Shown here: positions 1-8,885 of the stretch, one piece after another
How positions within the stretch are numbered: position 1 is the stretch's first letter
Layout of the letters: each line of letters starts with the position of its first letter
Assembly (NCBI GenBank): GCA_039810585.1
Contig: JBDHXF010000005.1
Coordinates: 37,207-101,206, forward strand
Source: JBBATK01 sp039810585
GTDB taxonomy: Bacteria > Bacteroidota > Ignavibacteria > Kapaibacteriales > NICIL-2
Direction: 5' to 3'
DNA length: 64,000 nt
The notes under the pieces: generated by a model
Database searches by the model: none
What the model saw: the letters and a program-made list of their open reading frames with translations, nothing else
Told to the model about the DNA's origin: nothing
Translations under genes and position numbers: made by a program

Positions 1-1
1 C

Positions 2-1075
2 GATCCTGTGGAGGTGGAGCTCGGTTACGGTCTCATTCAACTCGTCGACGAAACCCAGGGTGGCGATGTGTTCAAACGCATCACCAACATTCGCAAGCAA
101 CTTGCGACCGAGCTTGGGATTGTGTTGCCGCCGGTTCGGGTACGTGACAACCTAAACCTGGATGCAGAAGAATACATCGTAAAGCTGAGAGGAAATGTGA
201 TTGCTCGCAATCGACTCTATCCGGGAATGATGCTGGCTATGAATCCGGGAACGGCTGACGGAGAGCTGAACGGCATCAATGTCACCGAACCGGTATTCGG
301 TTTGCCTGCTACCTGGATTGCGCAGAATGAGCGGGAGAACGCCGAGATTGCAGGGTTTACGGTTGTGGAATCGCCCACCGTGTTAGCCACGCACCTGACG
401 GAATTATTGAAGCGTAATGCGGATAAGTTGCTCACCAGACAAGACGTCAAGCAGCTCATCGAGAATATGAAGAAAGACTACGCGGCGTTGGTGGATGAGC
501 TCACTCCGGACAGTCTGCCCATAGGAACCTTGCAAAAAGTCTTACAAAACTTATTACGCGAAGGCGTCCCGGTCCGCGACTTACCAATCATTACTGAAGC
601 CCTGCTTGAGTACTCAAAAGTGACCAAGAATATCGACGTCCTTACAGAGTACGTACGCCACAACCTCTCGGAAACAATTAAGCGTCTGTATCAAGATCCC
701 AATGGCGTTGTGCACGTCATTGGCGTGGATCAGAGTTTGGAAAACATGCTAACGAGCACCTTGCAGAATAACCCCAATGCAACCTCAAGTTCAACCCTCG
801 GCCTATCGCCTGAAGTGGTTCGATCCATTCAGGAAAGTCTCGCCCAAGGAATAGACGAGATTACGCTAGCCGGATACTCACCGGTGGTGATTTGCTCGGC
901 CCCCATTCGGCCCTACATGTATCGAATGATCCACGCAACCTATCCAATTGTCAACGTCATTAGCTACACAGAATTGCCGTCCGATACCGACATCGATATC
1001 ATCGTGAGCATGAATTCAGACCGCACGTTAAGCGGCGCATCACGGAGCGCGCAGCTCGAAGGAGCAACACGCTAG
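2..1075 (+). CDS. flhA: Flagellar export apparatus protein FlhA, C-terminal part (5'-truncated by window edge)
   Basis: The reading frame is open from base 2, with no start in view. The visible 357 residues begin DPVEVELGYGLIQLVD, a junction typical of the linker leading into the FlhA cytoplasmic domain. The rest matches FlhA-C: a KQLATELGIVLPPVRVRDN stretch, a middle part rich in helices, and VHVIGVDQSLENML before the last subdomain. FlhA is an inner-membrane component of the flagellar type III export gate, and this cytoplasmic domain docks chaperone-substrate complexes. The N-terminal membrane half lies outside the window. The FliF/SctV-type injectisome paralogue SctV is an alternative, but the sequence reads more like FlhA. 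The short Ser/Arg-rich tail after residue 340 is not conserved in the family. Confidence 0.9.
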   Translation, partial: DPVEVELGYGLIQLVDETQGGDVFKRITNIRKQLATELGIVLPPVRVRDNLNLDAEEYIVKLRGNVIARNRLYPGMMLAMNPGTADGELNGINVTEPVFGLPATWIAQNERENAEIAGFTVVESPTVLATHLTELLKRNADKLLTRQDVKQLIENMKKDYAALVDELTPDSLPIGTLQKVLQNLLREGVPVRDLPIITEALLEYSKVTKNIDVLTEYVRHNLSETIKRLYQDPNGVVHVIGVDQSLENMLTSTLQNNPNATSSSTLGLSPEVVRSIQESLAQGIDEITLAGYSPVVICSAPIRPYMYRMIHATYPIVNVISYTELPSDTDIDIIVSMNSDRTLSGASRSAQLEGATR

Positions 1076-1174
1076 TCAAGCCACACCTACCGGTGGTTCA
1101 CGTATTCTCCCTGCAAAGACATTGAAAGCAGCTCATTGATTTTGACGAGCGCAGTCTACACAGTAGATTGAATA

Positions 1175-2476
1175 ATGGATCACTCGCAGCATGCCACTGC
1201 CAGGCACTCGCAGAACTCGCAGAACTCTCGAAACCAACAGAACTCTCAGAAGGTCTCAGCGAGTCATACACAGCATGACCCAACCCAACACGGTGCACAG
1301 GAACACGTGCATCACCATACTAACGAGCACCATACGCACTCGCGAAGTTCATCGCGTCTGACCATCTTGGATGCCGTGAAACTTGCCGCCATGATCATGA
1401 TGATGCAAGGTCACACGCTGGACGCCTTGGTTCAGCCTTCACAAATGGACTTGGATCATTTTCCGTGGATTATCTGGTATCACTTTCGTGGCTTCACGGC
1501 ACCAATATTTCTGACGGTTTCCGGAATACTGTTCGCTCTCACCATGAAGCGGCAACCGAGTGGTCGAATGGCGTACACTCAAGCCTGGAAGCGAGTTCGT
1601 TGGGCACTCATCTTGGGCGCTCTCGGATACCTGCAGGCGTTTCCGGCGAATAACCTTATCAACTTACGCTATGTGGACACTGCTGGTTGGCAGCAGTTTT
1701 TTCAGCTCAACATCTTGCAACACAATGCGGTGGTTCTCAGTCTGGTTACTGTAGTGGCCTTATTCACAACGAGCGATCGCCGGTTTGGCCTCAGCAGCGC
1801 AGTCCTCGCTCTGCTCTTTTGCTTTGCCAGCCCTTGGATAAACTCTGTTGCCTGGTTTGCTCTGCTCCCCGAGGGATTGGCAAGTCTCCTGAGCTATGCC
1901 CACGGATCTTACTTTCCACTATTCCCCTTTGCCTCGTACATGTTCTTTGGAGCGGCACTAGGAAGTAGAATGCGAACGTTGACCAGGGAGCATCAAAGGG
2001 AGTTTTTATTGACGGCTAGTCTACGCCTGGCACTCGTGCTGTTAGTTGCCGGCACATCCTTTCTCGCACTCGATCCGATGTTACCCTGGCTTCCACAGCT
2101 TGACGTACTCCAATCCATGCCATCCACAGTCCTTCTTCGTGAAGGAGTAGTGTTTTTGAGCATTGTCCTCATCGCGCGAGCGGACGGCATCTTGCGACGT
2201 TATAAAAACCCTATCGAGGTTTTTGGCAAGCAATCACTCGTCATTTACGTAGTCCACATTGTCATCCTCTTCGGTACCCCTTGGTTTTCCAGTTTTGGTC
2301 GTCTCTACACAAAAGCCCTGCCACTGAGTGCGGGATTAGTCCTAGCGTTATGTGTGATTTGTTCGACGCTGCTGCTCGTGTGGGCCGATCAACGCCTCAA
2401 GGCCCAACATCGCCGTTGGCACCGAGCGATGCAGTGGTCCCTTGTCGGTCTGCTGGGCTACGCCTTGCTTGCTTGA
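1175..2476 (+). CDS. Polytopic membrane acyltransferase (DUF1624/acyltransferase-3-like) with His-rich N-terminal tail
   Basis: This 433-residue protein has a polar, His/Ser/Gln-rich tail of about 62 residues containing HVHHH and HHTHS, followed by about ten hydrophobic segments. The membrane part opens RLTILDAVKLAAM and then QGHTLDAL, whose histidine matches the position expected for the catalytic His of DUF1624/heparan-glucosaminide-acetyltransferase-like enzymes. FRGFTAPIFLTVSGILFAL follows, as in membrane acyltransferases. Such enzymes move acyl groups onto envelope sugars or lipids; the substrate here cannot be read. ATG 1175 is the only start that keeps the first membrane segment intact, but it has no good Shine-Dalgarno sequence. 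A small inverted repeat (TCTAC-ACA-GTAGA, 1155-1167) lies just upstream. The His-rich tail could bind divalent metal. Confidence 0.65.
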   Translation: MDHSQHATARHSQNSQNSRNQQNSQKVSASHTQHDPTQHGAQEHVHHHTNEHHTHSRSSSRLTILDAVKLAAMIMMMQGHTLDALVQPSQMDLDHFPWIIWYHFRGFTAPIFLTVSGILFALTMKRQPSGRMAYTQAWKRVRWALILGALGYLQAFPANNLINLRYVDTAGWQQFFQLNILQHNAVVLSLVTVVALFTTSDRRFGLSSAVLALLFCFASPWINSVAWFALLPEGLASLLSYAHGSYFPLFPFASYMFFGAALGSRMRTLTREHQREFLLTASLRLALVLLVAGTSFLALDPMLPWLPQLDVLQSMPSTVLLREGVVFLSIVLIARADGILRRYKNPIEVFGKQSLVIYVVHIVILFGTPWFSSFGRLYTKALPLSAGLVLALCVICSTLLLVWADQRLKAQHRRWHRAMQWSLVGLLGYALLA

Positions 2477-2613
2477 AACCACCACGTAGAGTCATTCTGT
2501 TGCTTCCCGCCTCCGCTATCGATCTGAAGAGGAGAGCTTAGAATCGACATCCAAGCGAGGTACCTGGTCCTTGCAGGTCGAGGAAGACAGGCCGACACAG
2601 CGTAAATTGCAGG

Positions 2614-5106
2614 ATGCATCGTCGCAGCAGTAGCCATTCACAACGTTCAACCACGTTCAGATTTACTCTGCTGGCACTGCTGTGCCTTGCCATTGGTCAA
2701 AGCATCCTGCTGGCGCAAGATTCTACCGGAGCTGAGAGACAGCATTCCAATATTCGATCGGTTGACCGCTATGCGCTGCACGAGATTGTGTTCGCGTACT
2801 CGAATGCGCCCGGCAGTTCGACCGATGGACTTCCTGCGAACACAGAGTTGTTATCGATCATTAACTCTCGCGCGTGCGACTTTTCAATAACCAGCCGCAT
2901 GCTTCGCAAGCTTACCTATGAGGCGATGGCTAACAACGATGTTCCGGACGACATCGTCACTGTTCTCCAAGAATTCTACACGAGATCTTCGCTCACAGAG
3001 TTGCGTTACTTCGACAAAACCGTGGCCGGCCTCGACGTGTACCGCCTACGTGACTATTTCTCACAAATTGGCTTCCATGACGTTCGCATTCACTATGACT
3101 TCCACGTTAGCCTGAGCCGTCGTCATAACGTCCTCAGCTTCCATATCACTCCCGGTAAACGGTACAGTTTGGATACGGTCGTCATCATTGGAATCGATAG
3201 CCTGAACAATGAGCTCGCGCAACGCTTACGAAGCATAGCTCTCGATGCAAAACCAACAGAATTTAATGAGCCACAGTTACGAGTCGTGCTGCAGAATCTC
3301 CTATCAACTTTACACGACAATAGTTATGCTTTTGCCAGAGTTCCTTTAATCAGAGATACAACAGCTCCAGCTCCAGATCAAACGCCAAGTAAGACGACCC
3401 GTGACACGGCACAACCTTCCAAACAGGACGTCACTTATGTCGAGCAAATGCCTACTGTTGCTATCGACACAAGCAATAAACGTGACAGTCTGACCATTTT
3501 TGTTGAGCCCCTTAAACCCTACATTTTTGGATCGACACTTTTTATTGATTCGACGCGTGGCTATCCCTTTACCGTGGAGAACTTAAAACGTCACCAACTG
3601 GCTTTTTCACCCGGTGATCCGTACAGTCTCAGTGCACTCCGGCGTTCCGAGGCCGCGATCTATTCGCTTGGTCCGTACGAAAGGGTGGCGATTGACACGA
3701 CCGTAAGCGGTGATAGTATTTTAACTCGAGTGTTCTGCTTGTATAAACGTGTATGGGATGCAGGAGCAAACATTTTTGTTAACAATACATTTCCGGACAA
3801 CTTCACGAACATTGGAATTGACGCATTACTGTTGGATCGCAACCTCTTTCATGACGCTCAGTCGCTTTCCTTAAGCGGCCGAACTACACTGAGAGACTTA
3901 CCGTCTGTGCTTAATCATTGGATTTACCCATCGTTAGGCAAACCCAACTATGACTACGAGCTGGAAACCACAGTTCAGTACGGACAGCCCGATGTGACAG
4001 TTCTATTTAAGCATCGTATCGATGTCTCACTTACCTTTAACGCCTACGATCACTACATCGTAGATCCTTTTAGTGTATCTGGCGGAAATATTCACGTTGC
4101 AGCCTTCACCAGAAGTTCTGACAATACGAAGCGCTATCAGGTCGAGGCTGTGATAGAGGCTGAGAAGCCAAAGAACTTTACCACCGCCTACGAGAGTGCT
4201 TTTCAAGAATTTCTCGACAAGCACCCAACGACCGACACGGCAAGCTTACGTTCAGATCTTAACGAGCGTCTGGATCCATACAAGAAATTGGATACGTACA
4301 CCGATCAGGGTACGAAGTCAATTTTCCAATCGATCACGTCTATCAGCATGACTGCCAGTTATTCGTACGACAATCGAAACGACATTTTCTTTCCATCGCG
4401 TGGATCGCAGGCGAACATGTTGATTGAGGTTACGCCGGTGCCGCAGCTCACAAATTTTATTCGTGTTATTGGAAACTACTATGCCTACGGCACACTTGGG
4501 GAGCGACTGACGGATGCGTTTAAAATCCGTGCAGGGCACATTCTCTGGTTAGGCTTTGGCGCTGCCGACAGCAACGGAACACCCACCAATTCCTACACCG
4601 TACCCTCAGACCGGGGCTTCTTTGCCGGTGGTGCATCAAGCATCCGTTCGTTTGCCAGCCGGCAATTAGGTAATCCGGCTTCCAATGATCCTAATCTTCC
4701 CAGTAATGTTGGTGACCTTGCTAACTACGTGGGCTGGGCCACGGTGATTGAGCTCAGTGCTGAGTTACGCTATACCTTTCCCTATATCCCGGAGCTGGGC
4801 GACTTCGTATCCGACAAAGTGAGAAACTTGGGCCTGACCTTTTTCACCGACATTGGGAACGCGTTCAATCGTCTTACTCCCTCCGCCTATGGCAAGGCTC
4901 AGTTCAAGGACATTCTTAATCCCGTGAATTATGCCTGGGCAATTGGTACCGGTATTCGCTACACCACTCCGGCCGGTCCAATCCGCATCGATCTCGGTTA
5001 TGACTTGTATGATCCCATGCAGTCAAACCCCCGCTACAACTGGCCACTTCATCGGAAGTTTATTGAATCCTTGGCCGTGCAGCTCAGCTTAGGACATGCC
5101 TTCTAA
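2614..5106 (+). CDS. Omp85-family outer-membrane protein (BamA/TamA-like)
   Basis: The 830-residue protein has a signal peptide (hydrophobic TLLALLCLAIG, then LLAQD). At least two POTRA-like modules follow, around residues 160-250 and 300-375, separated by a Pro/Thr/Gln-rich linker (about 250-285). The C-terminal half is a 16-strand-type barrel. Barrel signatures include GTGIRYTTPAGPIRIDLGY near the C-terminus and a loop motif GGASSIRSF. That motif sits where the family normally carries VRGF/Y, so here it reads I677-R678-S679-F680. Omp85 proteins insert or translocate outer-membrane proteins. The POTRA number and the deviating motif argue for a TamA-like or lineage-specific paralogue rather than the main BamA. 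It ends 18 bases before the stop of the convergent addA-like gene. Confidence 0.82.
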   Translation: MHRRSSSHSQRSTTFRFTLLALLCLAIGQSILLAQDSTGAERQHSNIRSVDRYALHEIVFAYSNAPGSSTDGLPANTELLSIINSRACDFSITSRMLRKLTYEAMANNDVPDDIVTVLQEFYTRSSLTELRYFDKTVAGLDVYRLRDYFSQIGFHDVRIHYDFHVSLSRRHNVLSFHITPGKRYSLDTVVIIGIDSLNNELAQRLRSIALDAKPTEFNEPQLRVVLQNLLSTLHDNSYAFARVPLIRDTTAPAPDQTPSKTTRDTAQPSKQDVTYVEQMPTVAIDTSNKRDSLTIFVEPLKPYIFGSTLFIDSTRGYPFTVENLKRHQLAFSPGDPYSLSALRRSEAAIYSLGPYERVAIDTTVSGDSILTRVFCLYKRVWDAGANIFVNNTFPDNFTNIGIDALLLDRNLFHDAQSLSLSGRTTLRDLPSVLNHWIYPSLGKPNYDYELETTVQYGQPDVTVLFKHRIDVSLTFNAYDHYIVDPFSVSGGNIHVAAFTRSSDNTKRYQVEAVIEAEKPKNFTTAYESAFQEFLDKHPTTDTASLRSDLNERLDPYKKLDTYTDQGTKSIFQSITSISMTASYSYDNRNDIFFPSRGSQANMLIEVTPVPQLTNFIRVIGNYYAYGTLGERLTDAFKIRAGHILWLGFGAADSNGTPTNSYTVPSDRGFFAGGASSIRSFASRQLGNPASNDPNLPSNVGDLANYVGWATVIELSAELRYTFPYIPELGDFVSDKVRNLGLTFFTDIGNAFNRLTPSAYGKAQFKDILNPVNYAWAIGTGIRYTTPAGPIRIDLGYDLYDPMQSNPRYNWPLHRKFIESLAVQLSLGHAF

Positions 5107-5123
5107 ATTCTGGCCGTCTCACA

Positions 5124-8100
5124 TCACTCGCCGTCTTCCGGATTGCAAGCCTTCAAACGCGGCAGTATCGCTGTCAGTTCTTGTTCAAAGGTCTTAAGAT
5201 CCGCCCGACTATACTGAACAGCGCGCTGTTGCGCACTGCGGGTAAAAATGAGACGGGCGGTAAATTCCAATTGCTCCGGAAACAAGTGTGATAACATCAT
5301 ACCGTAGAGTTGCAACTGCCGCCTGTAGTAGAGAAGCCAGGCGTCCTCCGATCTCAGATCCAATCGATTTGTCTTCCAATCCCATACCTCGGCGTTACCA
5401 TCGGCACGGATCACCAAGAGATCTAGAGTGCCGCTCAGGAAATCGTCGCCAAACGGCATCATCATACTGTACTCATGCTCAGCCTGAACGAGTACCTGCG
5501 CATGCTCCTGTATCAAAGGCATCGCACTAAGAGTGCGCAATTCCGAAGACATTCTGCGACGCAAGCTTTCTCTCTCCGCGCTCGGCACATCGGCACTGAC
5601 CTCTAGAATACACTGCTCGAGTGCTGCTTCATCTACTACGGCATCAGAACGCAGCCACTCTGAGAGGCGCGCAAGCGCCGCGTGTATTAATATTCCGCTT
5701 TCAACTCCACGTACTCGCTGCTCGGCTTCAATGCGTTGTTCAAGATTGTCCTCCTCCCGCCACGGCTCCGACTCCTCTAAACCCAAATGCGCATTCCGGA
5801 AGTACAATTCGCGGTCTGCTTCAAAACTCATGATATGCGTTGCAGATATAGTACTATCGGCATTTTCACCGGCGATCGCTGAGGCAAACACCGGTCGCTT
5901 TCGGATCACTTTCACCGTTGAAATTTCCCGAGGCGCATGCCCTGTTGTCGAGTCTTGTCCTCCCATGCGTTCATCGCCGATCCGAGTTCGAATGTGCATA
6001 ACAATGTCGATCACAGAGTTCGACACTCCGTCGGCATTCTGAACAGCCAAAGGCAAGGTAAATCCCGCGTCGGTGGATTCCACCAGTCTCAATGGTCGGT
6101 TCAACGCTTCTCGAAATAGCTCGAAGAAGCCGTGAGCGCCGCATTCCATCAAAGTCTGATCTCTTTCCTTTGCGTCCAGCTCCGTGCTGCAGATCACGTG
6201 GTCACGTGCTCGTGTGAGTGCCACATACAACAGCCTCTTGAGCTCCGCGCGATCGCGAGAGCGGTATCGACTCAACGCCAGACTGCGAAGGTGAGATGAC
6301 TGCGACTTCGTACCGTGCATGGCCACACTCAAACACCAGCCATATTGATCGTCGAAAAACATCGAGCGAGGACTGCGCAGAGGAAAGTCTGTGTCGTACA
6401 CCACGACGATTGGGAACTCAAGTCCCTTTGCGGCATGTACCGTCATCACATTCACCACATCGTCGTCACTCATCACCGCGGCTTCAGACTCGTTGTCTTC
6501 GTGCTCTGCTAAAGCCTCGAGCTCGCAGCTGACGTCGTAGAGATGTCGAAAGCCGGTCGCCTCGCGCGCCAGAATAATGTCAAACACTTTCTCCACATTC
6601 GCGCGTCGTTGCTCCGCACTTTCGGTATAGGCAATAGCCCCGTACCACCCAGATGTATGGTACACCGTGCGTAAGAGCTGAGAGGCTCCGGTGTAACTGC
6701 GCTGGGCAACGACATCCTGCAACAAACGTCCGGCGCGACGAAGAAGAGATGATGATTCGAAGGCGCCGGTGGCGCTATCACGTCCGGAGTCTTTGCACAC
6801 GATTCCAAGCTTTGTCCAGAGGGATGTTCCTAATGACACGCGACTGAGTCGATAGAGTGCGGTATCGTCAACACCGTAGTGCGGTGACCGGAGCACGGCA
6901 GCCAGCGCAGCGTCGTCGTGCGGATCAACAAAGAATCGCAATAAGGCCAACACATCCTGCACTTCAGCACTTGCGTAGAAGCCTCGTCCGCCGTGCCTCA
7001 CGCAGGGTATGGAACGCTCGCGTAGGGCCTGCATGAGGGAGCCTAACTTTCTGCTGTTTCTCGCCAACACAGTGATATCTCGGGCACGAGCGGGTCGTTG
7101 CTCTTTGAGCGTTTCATCCCACACAGGCCATTGTTCCGGTGACTTCAGGATTTCGTTGATACGCTCCGCCACCAGCGTCGCTTCCGATTGTAAGCCCTCG
7201 GGAAGGGGCTCTTGTCCTCTCGTCTTGTAGCCAACTAAGAGATCGATACGACTGTCTATCCAACTTTGCGGACTTCGGCCGCAAACCAGATCCTCGTAGT
7301 CGACATCGTAATCCGAATCTCTCTGGTTCATGGAATGACGGCACACGTGGTTGACAAACGCGACCAGTGCGGGAGCCATGCGGTAGGACGCAGTAAGATG
7401 CACATCTCCCAATTCCGCTGTCGGATCTGCCGCCTCAGTTTCACGAATGCCTTCCAGGGCGGCATTGGCCGCACGCACATCGCGCTTTGCTTCAGCAAAC
7501 ACTCGAACGTCGGCATGCCGAAAACCATAAATGGATTGCTTCGCGTCACCCACAATAAATACATTCGGAAGCGCCTCGCAACGTTCGGGCTGCGAGAGAC
7601 TCTTCACCAATTGCTTTACCAGCGAATACTGGATGCTATTCGTATCCTGAAACTCGTCCACCATCAGGTAAGGTATGCTCTGACGTACGCGCTCGCACAC
7701 CTCTTCGTTTTCTAATAACTCCGCACAGCGAAGCTGTAAGTCATCAAAGTCCAGGACACCAAGTTCCTCCTTATCGGCGCGCAGCTCTTGAGCAACTCTC
7801 TGCGCCAATGCAAACACATAGGCGGCATCATCAAGCATGGTGGAATCAACACTCAGACCGGAACAGCGAGCAAGTTCATCCCGCAGTGATTTAGACAAAT
7901 CCTTGCATTGTGCTTTTCGATCTTTATCCACCTTCTTGTCCAAGGCTTTTAGCTCTGTTGCCCATGCACTAGACTTTGGAATCAACAGTCGTCCGCAATC
8001 CGCGCAGGTGCTAACAATCTGTCGTATCAATTCTTCGCTCGGTTCTTGGTCATCTATCTCAGAACGCAATCTCTGTGCCCTCTCGCCGAAACTCATTGCA

Positions 8101-8807
8101 TCAGCAGCCACGGATGTGCCCACAGAGCGCAATGGTCCTTCAAGCTCACGCATGCATTCGAGAAAGGAATCGACGGTGTCGGAAATGGAATGCCAAAAGA
8201 TCTGACGTGAACGCCGGAGAAGCTCGTCACGATCGCAGTGTTCAAACCAGTAGCGCGTTCGTAGCAGAGTCTCGCCCGACTGCGTCATTGCTTCTACTGC
8301 GTCGTGAACGTTTTTGAGGCTATAGCGGGCCAGGAAGCGACGGCAGGCTAATGAGTCATCATCGCCTTTCTCTAACTCCTGTTCCAGCACTCGTTGGATA
8401 GCTGCCGACCGTAGTTCGCGCACTTCCCCGCTTCCGGCATCGCGAAAATCGGGCGACACGCCGGCTTCCACCGGATACTCGCGAAGAAGATTAGAGCAAA
8501 AGGCGTGAATAGTACTGATACGCGCTTGTGATAGTCGGAGCGAAGCCTGCTCAAGTGCAGTACGTTGCTCGTCCGAAATCGATGTCTTCAGAACCTGCTC
8601 GATACGACGTCCGATACGAGACAACATCTCCGCTGCGGCTTTGCGGGTAAAGGTGATAGCCACGATCTGTCGCGGTTGAACACCACTCATGAGCAGGTGG
8701 ACAATACGTTCCACCAGCACACTTGTTTTTCCTGAACCTGCCGCCGCACTCACAATGCGATGGCGATCGGTGCGCAGGGCTTGTTGCTGTTCCTGACTAA
8801 AATTCAT
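5124..8807 (-). CDS. addA: UvrD/AddA-type ATP-dependent helicase-nuclease
   Basis: This is a 1227-residue superfamily 1A helicase fused to a RecB-type nuclease. The Walker A is SAAAGSGKTS (K27), motif II is VDEFQDT (383-389), and VHAAKGLEF lies near residue 786. The C-terminal PD-(D/E)XK nuclease is intact: GTLDLL, then D1143-W-K1145, then QLQLYG. This order matches AddA, which with AddB processes double-strand breaks for recombination. No addB is in the window; it could lie elsewhere. The start at 8807 (MNFSQEQQQAL) was preferred over the upstream ATG at 8864 because family members begin just before the Q-motif and the longer form would overlap polA. It is divergent from polA with a 78-base gap. 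Confidence 0.85.
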   Translation of the reverse strand: MNFSQEQQQALRTDRHRIVSAAAGSGKTSVLVERIVHLLMSGVQPRQIVAITFTRKAAAEMLSRIGRRIEQVLKTSISDEQRTALEQASLRLSQARISTIHAFCSNLLREYPVEAGVSPDFRDAGSGEVRELRSAAIQRVLEQELEKGDDDSLACRRFLARYSLKNVHDAVEAMTQSGETLLRTRYWFEHCDRDELLRRSRQIFWHSISDTVDSFLECMRELEGPLRSVGTSVAADAMSFGERAQRLRSEIDDQEPSEELIRQIVSTCADCGRLLIPKSSAWATELKALDKKVDKDRKAQCKDLSKSLRDELARCSGLSVDSTMLDDAAYVFALAQRVAQELRADKEELGVLDFDDLQLRCAELLENEEVCERVRQSIPYLMVDEFQDTNSIQYSLVKQLVKSLSQPERCEALPNVFIVGDAKQSIYGFRHADVRVFAEAKRDVRAANAALEGIRETEAADPTAELGDVHLTASYRMAPALVAFVNHVCRHSMNQRDSDYDVDYEDLVCGRSPQSWIDSRIDLLVGYKTRGQEPLPEGLQSEATLVAERINEILKSPEQWPVWDETLKEQRPARARDITVLARNSRKLGSLMQALRERSIPCVRHGGRGFYASAEVQDVLALLRFFVDPHDDAALAAVLRSPHYGVDDTALYRLSRVSLGTSLWTKLGIVCKDSGRDSATGAFESSSLLRRAGRLLQDVVAQRSYTGASQLLRTVYHTSGWYGAIAYTESAEQRRANVEKVFDIILAREATGFRHLYDVSCELEALAEHEDNESEAAVMSDDDVVNVMTVHAAKGLEFPIVVVYDTDFPLRSPRSMFFDDQYGWCLSVAMHGTKSQSSHLRSLALSRYRSRDRAELKRLLYVALTRARDHVICSTELDAKERDQTLMECGAHGFFELFREALNRPLRLVESTDAGFTLPLAVQNADGVSNSVIDIVMHIRTRIGDERMGGQDSTTGHAPREISTVKVIRKRPVFASAIAGENADSTISATHIMSFEADRELYFRNAHLGLEESEPWREEDNLEQRIEAEQRVRGVESGILIHAALARLSEWLRSDAVVDEAALEQCILEVSADVPSAERESLRRRMSSELRTLSAMPLIQEHAQVLVQAEHEYSMMMPFGDDFLSGTLDLLVIRADGNAEVWDWKTNRLDLRSEDAWLLYYRRQLQLYGMMLSHLFPEQLEFTARLIFTRSAQQRAVQYSRADLKTFEQELTAILPRLKACNPEDGE

Positions 8808-8885
8808 TGGCGCGTTGCGTAGTGCTCTGACACTTCTCTTGTACTTTTGCTGAAACACACCCACCCACGAAGGAATTACGAAGCT

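Noticed and set aside
5124..8807. Whether the large helicase-nuclease belongs to a phage-defence system
   Set aside because: Motif order and nuclease match AddA repair enzymes, it stands next to polA, and no defence partner genes are nearby.
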